Assembly: GCA_965370415.1 (NCBI GenBank)
Contig: CBDUTJ010000006.1
Span: forward strand, 32,857-96,856
DNA: 64,000 nucleotides
Direction: 5' to 3'
Origin: JACNIV01 sp965370415
GTDB lineage: Bacteria; Cloacimonadota; Cloacimonadia; Cloacimonadales; TCS61
The position numbers and the translations under genes were made by a program. The stretch's first letter is position 1, and each line of letters opens with the position of its first letter. This document shows positions 24,099 through 31,907 of the stretch, piece by piece. Under the pieces are notes generated by a model that saw nothing but the letters and a program-made list of their open reading frames with translations, did not search any database and had not been told where the DNA came from.

Positions 24099-25166
24099 GT
24101 GAAAAAAGTATTACTGATTGTAATTTTAACAATCGTTGCATTTGGTATTTTGAATGCAGAAACAAAACTGAAAATGGAACTGTGGAATCGTTGGACGTAC
24201 CAGACGATCGATGGTGAAGTAACAAAAAATGAGCTGGCTCTCAAGAGAGGTTACTTTCGTCTTGAACCAAAATTCGGGAACAACATTAAAGGTCGTTTCA
24301 ATGTAGATTTCTTCAGCAGTGACAAGGATACTGATACTAACGGTGCAGGTCTGAAGATCAAGTATGCTTACCTGGATTTCAGCAATATGCTTCCTATCAA
24401 AGATTCCAAAATTACTGTGGGATTAATGAAAACGTATTTCGGAACTATCTATGACTGGACTTATATAACTATCGATAAAGATCCTTCCGATAAGTACAAG
24501 TTCGTTAGTTCAACGGATTACGGTTTTGGTGTAACAGGTTATTTACCAAACGGATTTGGTACTTACGCTCTGGCAGCTTACAATGGTGAAGGTTACAAAA
24601 AAACTGCTGGAGACATCAATAAAGACCTCAACTTTGTTGCCAACCTGCGTGTAACTCCCATTGTCGGTGTTACTGTTGGTGGTTCATATATGATGAAAAC
24701 AAAATACGACAGCGAAATCGATGATGGAACAGGCAACATGATCGACAATCCAGATAGAGAAGAATACAGCATGATCGCCGGTGTTGGAAAATTTGCTTTC
24801 GGTCCTTTCAGTCTGCTGGCTCAATACCTGATGAAAGACAAAAACAAACCGAACGTAGATGATTATCAAAAAGTTAAAACAACTGCACTATCTTTACTGC
24901 CAATCTTCAAAGTTAATAACAACTTCGATATTCTGGCTCGTTACGACATCTATGATCCCGATACGGAAACAGACGATGATGGATATAACACGATTGTTGC
25001 TGGTTTTAACTATCACATTATGAGAGATGCAAAGAACAATCCGAAATTATTCGTCCAAACCAACTATCAGATAAAACAATATGAAGCTGAAGATTCTGAT
25101 GATGTAAGTGAACTTATGATGCAGCTTCGCTGGATATTCTCAGAAACAATTAATAAAGGTAAGTAA
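24099..25166 (+). CDS. Outer-membrane porin, probably phosphate-related
   Basis: 355 residues beginning with GTG, preceded by AAAGGAGGAG. A Sec signal (about 1-20) is followed by barrel-like strands throughout: LKMELWNRWTYQTIDG, LKRGYFRLEPKFGNNIKGRFNVDFF, IKYAYLDFSNML, NFVANLRVTPIVGVTVGGSYM. Layout resembles the phosphate-selective porin O/P group, though no diagnostic residue was identified. Its place behind the Pho-box-like promoter and immediately before pstS1 makes phosphate uptake across the outer membrane the best guess. Confidence 0.8.
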   Translation: MKKVLLIVILTIVAFGILNAETKLKMELWNRWTYQTIDGEVTKNELALKRGYFRLEPKFGNNIKGRFNVDFFSSDKDTDTNGAGLKIKYAYLDFSNMLPIKDSKITVGLMKTYFGTIYDWTYITIDKDPSDKYKFVSSTDYGFGVTGYLPNGFGTYALAAYNGEGYKKTAGDINKDLNFVANLRVTPIVGVTVGGSYMMKTKYDSEIDDGTGNMIDNPDREEYSMIAGVGKFAFGPFSLLAQYLMKDKNKPNVDDYQKVKTTALSLLPIFKVNNNFDILARYDIYDPDTETDDDGYNTIVAGFNYHIMRDAKNNPKLFVQTNYQIKQYEAEDSDDVSELMMQLRWIFSETINKGK

Positions 25167-25170
25167 ATTA

Positions 25171-25289
25171 GACGCAGATGAACGCTGATTAATTATGATA
25201 AAATTATGAAAAAAATGCTTTATTTTCAATATTAAAACTCAATGAACAAAATCATAAAAAATCATATTAAATCTGCGAAAATCAGCGTC
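25171..25289. repeat. 119-bp element with terminal inverted repeats (MITE-like)
   Basis: GACGCAGATGAACGCTGATT (25171-25190) and AATCTGCGAAAATCAGCGTC (25270-25289) are inverted copies matching at about 15 of 20 positions, with an AT-rich interior. It fills the gap between the porin and pstS1 and ends just before the pstS1 ribosome site. Confidence 0.6.
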
Positions 25290-25307
25290 AAAAAAAAGGA
25301 GAAACAA

Positions 25308-26120
25308 ATGAAAAAAATTATACTTATACTCACCCTTTTTGCACTCATCGCAGTTTCTGCGTTTGCAAAAAAAGGAAACAAGATAACCATTGCCGGATCA
25401 ACCACTGTACTTCCCATTGCCCAAGCAACTGCAGAAGTTTTTATGGATAACAATCCTGAGATCAATATCTCGGTTCGTGGCGGCGGTTCGAGTGTGGGAA
25501 TAGCTGCAATTATGGCAGGAACGGTCGATATTGGAAATGCTTCACGACATATTAAAGCAAAAGAACTGGCATCTGCTCGTGAAAAGGGAATCAATCCTTA
25601 CGAGAATGTTGTTGCGAACGATGGGATCGTTATTGTGATCCACAAAGATAATAATGTAAAAGACCTTACATTGGAACAGATTAAGGGCATCTATACTGGC
25701 GAGATCAGCAACTGGAAAGAGATTGGCGGACCTAGCCTGCCGATAGTTGTTATTTCCCGCGATGTATCTTCCGGAACCTTTGAAGTCTTTAATAAAATAG
25801 TTCTGAACAATGCAAAATGCATTGACAGTGCTTTAATGCTGGCTTCCAATAATGCAGTAGTTTCCACTATTGCTACCACACCCGGAGCTATCGGTTATGC
25901 TGGTCTGGGCTACTTGAACGATACAGTTAATGCTGTTAAGATCAACAGAGTTATGCCTTCCAAAAAGACTATCCAGAATGGTTCTTATCCTATTGCACGT
26001 ACACTGCATATGTACACAAACGGTGCTCCCAAGGGATTGGCAAAAAGATATATCGATTTCATTCTTTCTGCTGAAGGACAGAAAATAGTTGAAGAACAAG
26101 GATTCATTAGTGTTAAATAA
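25308..26120 (+). CDS. pstS: Phosphate-binding protein PstS (first copy)
   Basis: 270 residues from the ATG at 25308, chosen because AAAAGGAGAAAC precedes it and a Sec signal (MKKIILILTLFALIAVSAFA) follows. The binding fold of PBP_like_2/PstS is clear: AGSTTVLPIAQA, VRGGGSSVGIAA, VDIGNASRHIK, VVISRDVSSGTFEVF and TPGAIGYAGLGY. These loops hold phosphate by backbone amides, Ser, Arg and Asp. It has no lipid Cys, so it should be soluble in the periplasm. It is closely related to the next gene. Confidence 0.93.
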   Translation: MKKIILILTLFALIAVSAFAKKGNKITIAGSTTVLPIAQATAEVFMDNNPEINISVRGGGSSVGIAAIMAGTVDIGNASRHIKAKELASAREKGINPYENVVANDGIVIVIHKDNNVKDLTLEQIKGIYTGEISNWKEIGGPSLPIVVISRDVSSGTFEVFNKIVLNNAKCIDSALMLASNNAVVSTIATTPGAIGYAGLGYLNDTVNAVKINRVMPSKKTIQNGSYPIARTLHMYTNGAPKGLAKRYIDFILSAEGQKIVEEQGFISVK

Positions 26121-26129
26121 CTATTTTGT

Positions 26130-26177
26130 AAACTTCCGAAGGTTTCTCTTGTTCCCACGCTCCTGCGTGGGAACAAG
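26130..26177. repeat. REP-like palindromes between pstS1 and pstS2
   Basis: AAACTTCCGAAGGTTT (26130-26145, imperfect) is followed by a perfect inverted repeat with arms CTTGTTCCCACGC and GCGTGGGAACAAG (26148-26177). The second could act as a processing or stabilising hairpin that sets different levels for upstream and downstream genes. Confidence 0.8.
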
Positions 26178-26205
26178 TAGCTCTATTCCAAAATAAAGGA
26201 TTAAA

Positions 26206-27024
26206 ATGAAATCATCTAAAATACTGGCTTTGCTCATTATCGGTTGTGTGATGCTTAATTTCATTGCAGCCTGCGTGCAGAAAACAAATCGGATAAATAC
26301 TGCCGGTTCTACAACTGTTCTTCCTATCGTTCAGGCAGCTGCAGAAATTTATATGCAGAAGAATCCGAAGATCAATATTTCTGTGCGTGGCGGTGGAACC
26401 GGTATCGGTATCAAATCTATGATCAACGAAACGATCGATATCGGCAATGCATCCAGGAAGATCAATAAACGTGAATCTGACCTGATAGATAAAAAAAATC
26501 TCATCGAAACAGCCATTGCAAAAGATGCGATCTCCATCGTTGTTCATAAAGACAACCCTGTTAATGAATTGAATTTAAAACAGCTTAAAAAGATTTATTC
26601 AGGAAAAATCAATAACTGGAGATCAGTTGGTGGAAACGACAAAAAGATCATCGTAATTTCCAGGGATATTTCTTCCGGCTCTTTTGAAGTGTTCAACGAA
26701 GTAGTGCTGGATAGTACAATGGTTAAAAACGATGCGATGAAGCTTTCATCCAATAATGCAGTGGCAACCGCTGTTAGTTACACACCCGGTGCTATCGGGT
26801 ATATCGGATTGGGTTATGTGAGAAATGAACTTAAAGTGCTGAAAATTGACAAAGTGCTTCCCACCAGCAAAACAGCAATGAACAATGAATACAAATTAAC
26901 CAGGTTTTTATATATGTATACAACAGATACTCCGAAGAAGCTTGCTCAGGATTTCATCGATTTTATCCTTTCCGAGAAGGGACAGAACATCGTGGAAGAA
27001 CAGGGATATGTAAGGATAAAATAG
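26206..27024 (+). CDS. pstS: Phosphate-binding lipoprotein PstS (second copy)
   Basis: 272 residues, a paralogue of the previous gene with the same loops (AGSTTVLPIVQA, VRGGGTGIGIKS, IDIGNASRKINKRE, VVISRDISSGSFEVF equivalent, TPGAIGYIGLGY). The signal ends FIAACVQ, so this copy is a lipoprotein and probably the membrane-tethered partner of PstCA. Its TAG stop overlaps the GTG start of pstC by one base. Duplication with one soluble and one lipid-anchored form suggests division of labour. Confidence 0.93.
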   Translation: MKSSKILALLIIGCVMLNFIAACVQKTNRINTAGSTTVLPIVQAAAEIYMQKNPKINISVRGGGTGIGIKSMINETIDIGNASRKINKRESDLIDKKNLIETAIAKDAISIVVHKDNPVNELNLKQLKKIYSGKINNWRSVGGNDKKIIVISRDISSGSFEVFNEVVLDSTMVKNDAMKLSSNNAVATAVSYTPGAIGYIGLGYVRNELKVLKIDKVLPTSKTAMNNEYKLTRFLYMYTTDTPKKLAQDFIDFILSEKGQNIVEEQGYVRIK

Positions 27025-27896
27025 TGAATAAATTCAAGGAGAGAATGTTCAAAGGGATCACTTATACTGCTTCATTATTTACTATTATTGTTCTCTTTGG
27101 CATTATTGCAACTTTGTTTTCAGAAGGCTTACCGATCCTGAAGCACGTGAATATAAAAGATTTCTTAACCAGTACTTCCTGGCATCCTACCCATTTTCCT
27201 GCCGATTTTGGAATTCTGTCGTTGATCGTTGGTTCGCTGGTGGTAACTGCCGGAGCATTGATCATCGCAATTCCGCTGGGATTGGGTTCTGCCATCTATA
27301 TTTCGGAAATTGCAGGTCATCGTTCAAAGGAAATAATCAAACCCATTATCGAACTTCTGGCGGGAATTCCATCCGTTGTTTACGGTCTATTTGGAATGGC
27401 ATTTCTCTCCCCGTTCCTGATAAAAGTCTTTGGAATTCCCTCCGGATTGAATGCATTTTCTGCTTCGATCGTTCTGGGAGTGATGGTGGTTCCCATAATA
27501 TCCAGTATGAGCGAAGACGCACTTTCTACAGTTCCCAGAAACTTGCGAGAAGCTTCTTTTGCAATGGGAGCAACCAAGTGGGAAACTATAACTCAAATAG
27601 TTTTACCTGCAGCTCGTTCCGGTGTTATCGGCAGTATAATGCTGGGTTTTGGCAGAGCTATTGGTGAAACAATGGTTGTGATAATGATAGCCGGCGGAGC
27701 TGCACAGATTCCCAAAAGCATATTTCAACCGGTACGTCCGATGACAGCAGCTATTGCTTCCGAAATGGGAGAAACCGTTATCGGCAGTCCGCATTTTCAC
27801 GCTCTTTTTGGAATTGCAATCGTATTATTTATCATCACATTTATTACAAATCTTATCACGGAATTCGTATTCCTGAAGAAAAGGCATCAGGCATGA
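27024..27896 (+). CDS. pstC: Phosphate ABC transporter permease PstC
   Basis: 290 residues, GTG start overlapping the pstS2 stop. Six membrane helices are expected, and the permease loop that contacts the ATPase reads EDALSTVPRNLREASFAMGATKWETI at about 155-180. The typical PstC segments SAIYISEIAGHRSKEIIKPIIELLAGIPSVVYGLFG and FGRAIGETMVVIMIAGG are present. It forms the inner-membrane channel with PstA. A repeat-derived stretch follows before pstA. Confidence 0.95.
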   Translation: MNKFKERMFKGITYTASLFTIIVLFGIIATLFSEGLPILKHVNIKDFLTSTSWHPTHFPADFGILSLIVGSLVVTAGALIIAIPLGLGSAIYISEIAGHRSKEIIKPIIELLAGIPSVVYGLFGMAFLSPFLIKVFGIPSGLNAFSASIVLGVMVVPIISSMSEDALSTVPRNLREASFAMGATKWETITQIVLPAARSGVIGSIMLGFGRAIGETMVVIMIAGGAAQIPKSIFQPVRPMTAAIASEMGETVIGSPHFHALFGIAIVLFIITFITNLITEFVFLKKRHQA

Positions 27897-28147
27897 TTAA
27901 TACAAGAACAATGATCAGTCATTCTGAGAGAATCTACCTGCTTTTCCCACGAAGAATCTCATCTTGTATAGACTCTTCGTCGAAAGCCTTTGTGGGTTGT
28001 ACTCAGAGAGACGAAACTTTATTTTCTGAAGAATCTCGTGAGAATTCTTGCAGCTTTACTTCTCGTAAAATAATGAGAATCTTCCTGAGAAAAATCCGGC
28101 AACTGCTGAATCAAGAAAACCAAAAATTTAAAACTCGAAGGAAATAA
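27893..28147 (+). repeat. Repeat-derived insertion between pstC and pstA that stays open in frame
   Basis: The 250 bp hold inverted and direct copies of motifs such as TCATTCTGAGAGAATCT (27919-27935), GAAGAATCTC and GAGAATCTTC, of the dispersed intergenic type known in many bacteria. An 84-codon frame begins with ATG overlapping the pstC stop (ATGA) and ends one base before the pstA ATG. The predicted peptide is Ser/Arg-rich with no domain, so a real protein is unlikely, but the open frame could keep ribosomes moving from pstC to pstA. Confidence 0.6.
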
Positions 28148-28148
28148 T

Positions 28149-29003
28149 ATGACTAAAAGAGAATTAAAGCAGTTTCTCGGAGTAAACGCCCTACGGCTTT
28201 TCATAGCCATTACAGCAATATTCCTGATTCTATTCCTGTATGTAATAATCTCTAAGGGTGGCAAGATGATCTCCTGGTCATTTCTTACGGAATCACCAAA
28301 AAAATATATGACGGAAGGCGGAATATTTCCTGCTATTGTGGGAACGTTCTGGCTCACCATTATCTCGATCGGGATTTCACTGCCATTGGGAGTTTTCACC
28401 GCTATTTATATGGTGAGCTACGGAAAGCCTGCCTGGTTCGTGAGATCTGTCCGAATAGCCATCAACACACTCGCCGGTGTGCCGTCTATCATTTATGGAT
28501 TGTTTGGTCTTACAGTATTCGTGCAATTAATGCAGCTCGATGTTTCCATTCTTGCAGGTTCACTTACTTTGGCAATCCTGGCGCTTCCGGTTATGATCAA
28601 TGCCAGCGAAGAAGCGTTGCGATCAGTTCCACAGGATTTCAGAGAAGCTTCTCTGGCACTGGGGGCTACAGAAAGACAAACAATCTTGCGAGTTCTTCTG
28701 CCCACTGCTCTTCCTAATATTCTCACGGGAACCATCATCAGCATCGGTCGCGTGGCAGGTGAAACTGCTCCAATTTTGTTCACAGCCGCTACATTCTACA
28801 CTCGAAGATTACCAACATCCGTGATGGATGAAGTGATGGTTCTACCCTATCACATTTATGCTTTGATGACAGAAGGTGCACACGCCGATAAACAGGTTCC
28901 CATCGCTTATGGAACTGCTGTTGTTTTGCTTGCGCTGGTTCTGCTGGTAAGCACTATTGCCATTATAATTCGATATAATATAAGGAAAAAAAGAAAATGG
29001 TAA
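28149..29003 (+). CDS. pstA: Phosphate ABC transporter permease PstA
   Basis: 284 residues with about six helices. Characteristic segments: GGIFPAIVGTFWLTIISIGISLPLGVFTAIYM, NTLAGVPSIIYGLFGL, the coupling loop SEEALRSVPQDFREASLALGATERQTI, and GRVAGETAPILFTAA. Pairs with PstC. The coding end overlaps the pstB start by seven bases, so pstA and pstB are translationally linked. Confidence 0.95.
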   Translation: MTKRELKQFLGVNALRLFIAITAIFLILFLYVIISKGGKMISWSFLTESPKKYMTEGGIFPAIVGTFWLTIISIGISLPLGVFTAIYMVSYGKPAWFVRSVRIAINTLAGVPSIIYGLFGLTVFVQLMQLDVSILAGSLTLAILALPVMINASEEALRSVPQDFREASLALGATERQTILRVLLPTALPNILTGTIISIGRVAGETAPILFTAATFYTRRLPTSVMDEVMVLPYHIYALMTEGAHADKQVPIAYGTAVVLLALVLLVSTIAIIIRYNIRKKRKW

Positions 29004-29752
29004 ATACACATATCAGAACCGAAAACCTAAATTTATGGTTTTCGGAGAATCACGTTCTTCAAGACGTGAACATCCCGATATATGATAAAAAGATCACTGC
29101 TTTGATTGGTCCTTCTGGCTGCGGGAAATCTACACTTCTTCGATGTTTCAATCGTATGAACGATCTAATCCCGGAAGCAAAAATAAAAGGGAAAGTTTTT
29201 TTGAATGAACAGAATATCTACGAATCCAGAATAGATGTAACACAGGTTCGCACCAAAGTTGGAATGGTTTTTCAGCGTCCCAATCCATTTCCCAAATCTA
29301 TTTACAAGAATATTGCTTATGGCTTAAAAATTCGCGGTGAAAAAAAATCTGTAATAAATGAAGTTGTGGAAAAAAGCTTGAAGGAGAGTTGGTTGTGGGA
29401 TGAAGTGAAGGACAGGTTGAATGAATCTGCTTTATCACTTTCCGGTGGTCAGCAGCAGCGATTGTGCATTGCACGAGCACTGGCAAATAACCCGGATATT
29501 ATCCTGCTGGATGAACCTACATCTGCTCTCGATCCGCAATCTACAGCGAAGATAGAAGAGCTGTGTATGGAATTAAAAAATAAAGTCACAATCCTCATCG
29601 TAACGCACAACATTGCTCAGGCAGGAAGGATTTCAGATTACACTGCTTTTATGTACCTTGGTGATATGGTAGAATTCGGAGAAACTAAGAAGATGTTCAC
29701 CGTTCCCAAAGACAAACGAACTGAAGCCTACCTGAGTGGTGTATTTGGATAG
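28997..29752 (+). CDS. pstB: Phosphate ABC transporter ATPase PstB
   Basis: 251 residues. Walker A GPSGCGKST (about 37-45), Q-loop in MVFQRPNPFP, signature LSGGQQQR, Walker B IILLDEPTSALDP and the H-loop VTHN are all present. NPFPKSIYKNIAYGLKIRG is typical of PstB. It energises uptake through PstCA and is a known partner in PhoU/PhoR signalling. It starts inside the end of pstA and is followed 11 nt later by mgsA. Confidence 0.96.
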   Translation: MVNTHIRTENLNLWFSENHVLQDVNIPIYDKKITALIGPSGCGKSTLLRCFNRMNDLIPEAKIKGKVFLNEQNIYESRIDVTQVRTKVGMVFQRPNPFPKSIYKNIAYGLKIRGEKKSVINEVVEKSLKESWLWDEVKDRLNESALSLSGGQQQRLCIARALANNPDIILLDEPTSALDPQSTAKIEELCMELKNKVTILIVTHNIAQAGRISDYTAFMYLGDMVEFGETKKMFTVPKDKRTEAYLSGVFG

Positions 29753-29763
29753 GAGAAAACTAA

Positions 29764-30150
29764 ATGAAAAAAACAATAGCACTCGTCGCCCACGACGATC
29801 AAAAAGTAAACATGGCTGAATGGACAAATAAACACATACAACAATTGAGCAAACATAACCTGGTGGGAACAGAAGGAACTTGCGAAGCAGTTGAGAATAT
29901 CACCGGACTTACGGTACAAGTTTTAGGTCACGGACCCGATGGCGGCGATATCATCGTTGCCAATGAAGTGCTGCAGGGCAATATTGACATCCTGATATTT
30001 ATGATCGATGCCAGAACTCCGCACGGGCATGAACATGATATCCAGACACTGATCCGCATTTGCGTTTTAAAAGATGTTCCCATTGCTTTGAATAAAAAAA
30101 GCGCCGAGCTCATGTTCTCATCTGAAATGATGAAAGAGGAAATGGAATGA
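29764..30150 (+). CDS. mgsA: Methylglyoxal synthase
   Basis: 128 residues. MgsA converts dihydroxyacetone phosphate to methylglyoxal and inorganic phosphate and is inhibited by phosphate in studied bacteria. Visible: ALVAHDDQK at the start, the substrate loop VGTEGTCE, GPDGGDIIVANEV with the catalytic-type Asp, and PHGHEHDIQTLIRIC in place of the usual PHDPDVKALLRL, keeping the His and Asp at aligned positions. ALNKKSAELMF matches the C-terminal motif. It lies between pstB and pstS3 with a four-base overlap to the latter, so it is part of the phosphate operon. Confidence 0.9.
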   Translation: MKKTIALVAHDDQKVNMAEWTNKHIQQLSKHNLVGTEGTCEAVENITGLTVQVLGHGPDGGDIIVANEVLQGNIDILIFMIDARTPHGHEHDIQTLIRICVLKDVPIALNKKSAELMFSSEMMKEEME

Positions 30151-31157
30151 AAAAAATATTATTTGCTTTATTATTACTTATTCTTCTGGCAGGATGCAAT
30201 AAAAAGAACCAGGTTTATCTGTTGGGTGCGGGAGCTACATTTCCTCAACCTTTATATGAAAAGATGTTCAAGGAATTTTACAATGAAACAGAAATTAAAA
30301 TAAGTTATCACGGTATAGGCTCCGGCGGTGGTATTTTCCGTCTGAAGGATAAACAGGCAGATTTTGGAGCTACCGATATTATTGTAGAGGACAAAGTTTT
30401 TTCCGAGAAGATCGTGCATATTCCAATTTGTCTCGGTGCTGTAGCCATCACTTATAATCTTCCGTCTGATATACCGATAAATTTTTCACCGGAAGTTTTA
30501 GCTGCAATATTTTCCAGAAAAATTACAAATTGGAATCATAAGAAGCTAACAGATTTGAATCCGAATGTTGTTCTTCCAAACCAGAGAATCTTAGTTATTA
30601 ACCGATCAGATGAAAGCGGCACAAGTAAGATATTTAATGATTATTTGTGCAAAATCAGTACGAAATGGGCAGATCGTAAAGAAAACCCTCTCAAAAAAAT
30701 ATTCGAACTATCTGCTCCCAGCAATTTTGAAATGGCTCTTTCTATTAGAGAGACATTCGGAGCTATCGGTTATATGAGTTATTCCTATGCTAGATCAAAT
30801 AAAATATCCTGCGGAAAAATAATGAATCAGGCAGGAAACTTCATTGCACCCGAATTGAAATCCGTGAGTTGTGCAGCAGAATGTGAGATTCCTAATGATA
30901 CAATGATTTACCTTACAAATACATTGGCAGAAAATGGATATTCCATCAGTAGTTTTTCCTGGCTGATTCTTTACAAAGATTTGGGATATATGGAAAAAGA
31001 AAAAGCCGAGAAGCTGATAAAAATGGTTAACTGGATGTTACATGATGGACAGGAATATTCACCATCATTGCATTATGCACAACTGCCACCGGAAACAGTG
31101 CAGAAAGCTGAAGTTCTGCTGAAATCCGTTACCTGGAATAATGAAAAAATTAATTAG
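30147..31157 (+). CDS. pstS: Phosphate-binding lipoprotein PstS (third copy, E. coli-like subtype)
   Basis: 336 residues, longer and of a different subtype from the two copies upstream. The signal ends LLAGCNKK (lipoprotein). Signature loops are LLGAGATFPQPLYEKMF, YHGIGSGGGIFRLKDKQADFGATD, RSDESGTSKIF and GAIGYMSYSYA, as in E. coli PstS. Start overlaps mgsA by four bases. Having both PstS subtypes in one operon may widen the affinity or concentration range. Confidence 0.93.
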   Translation: MKKILFALLLLILLAGCNKKNQVYLLGAGATFPQPLYEKMFKEFYNETEIKISYHGIGSGGGIFRLKDKQADFGATDIIVEDKVFSEKIVHIPICLGAVAITYNLPSDIPINFSPEVLAAIFSRKITNWNHKKLTDLNPNVVLPNQRILVINRSDESGTSKIFNDYLCKISTKWADRKENPLKKIFELSAPSNFEMALSIRETFGAIGYMSYSYARSNKISCGKIMNQAGNFIAPELKSVSCAAECEIPNDTMIYLTNTLAENGYSISSFSWLILYKDLGYMEKEKAEKLIKMVNWMLHDGQEYSPSLHYAQLPPETVQKAEVLLKSVTWNNEKIN

Positions 31158-31168
31158 GAGTAAAAACA

Positions 31169-31819
31169 ATGCTTAATGAAAAAATTGAAGAATTAAAAAA
31201 GAACATTATCGAAGAAGCAAATCTGGTTGAAACTATGATCGAGCTTTCCTTTGCAGGACTTCTGGAAAAAGACAATTCCAAGCTGGAAAAAGTATTTGAA
31301 TTGGAAGAACAAATAAACAGCAGGGAAATAGAAATCGAAGAAGATGTCATCAGCCTTATCGCTTTATATCAGCCGGAAGCAAAAAATCTGCGGACAATAA
31401 TGATGATCTTGAAAATGAATAATGACCTGGAACGAATGGGAGACCTGGCAATAAACATCGTGCAAAGTGCACAATATCTCATCAGGAAACCGTTCATTAA
31501 AAAACTTATCAATCTGCCGGCTATGGCAGAAGAAACGCAGAAAATGCTGAAAAATTCCATTACTGCTTTCATCGATGAAAATACCAAACTGGCAAAACAG
31601 GTCTGTATAGACGATGATATCGTGGATGATCTGAAAGAATACATTTACCGCGTGCTTATCACATATATGATGGACGATCCGGCAACTATCAAAAGAGCGT
31701 TTCACATAAATAAAATATCTTCCAACCTGGAACGTATTGCCGACCTTTCCACCAATATTGCAGAAGATACAATTTATATGGCAAAGGGAAAAGTTATTAA
31801 ACATCATATAGAAAATTGA
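31169..31819 (+). CDS. phoU: Phosphate signalling protein PhoU
   Basis: 216 residues, a two-fold repeated three-helix bundle: first half about 10-105 with NNDLERMGDLAINIVQSAQ, second half 115-205 with SSNLERIADLSTNIAEDTIYM. These E/DxxxD clusters bind metal ions in PhoU. PhoU links PstB to PhoR and keeps the Pho regulon off when phosphate is ample. TAGGAG precedes the start; it closes the pst operon. Confidence 0.95.
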   Translation: MLNEKIEELKKNIIEEANLVETMIELSFAGLLEKDNSKLEKVFELEEQINSREIEIEEDVISLIALYQPEAKNLRTIMMILKMNNDLERMGDLAINIVQSAQYLIRKPFIKKLINLPAMAEETQKMLKNSITAFIDENTKLAKQVCIDDDIVDDLKEYIYRVLITYMMDDPATIKRAFHINKISSNLERIADLSTNIAEDTIYMAKGKVIKHHIEN

Positions 31820-31847
31820 CTAAAACTTCTCATAAAAAATAATAAAT

Positions 31848-31879
31848 TTGACAGTTCGAATCAGGTATAGTTTTTTATC
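31848..31879 (+). promoter_or_regulatory. Candidate promoter, Na/Pi cotransporter
   Basis: TTGACA at 31848-31853, 20-nt spacer, TTTATC at 31874-31879, 29 nt before the start. No TTAACA repeats are seen, so this gene may not need PhoB. Confidence 0.35.
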
Positions 31880-31907
31880 AAAAAATCTCTAAGGAGCAAT
31901 TATTTTA

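Noticed and set aside
27893..28147. 84-residue protein between pstC and pstA
   Set aside because: The sequence is made of dispersed repeats; peptide has no domain. Kept only as a repeat region with a possible coupling role.
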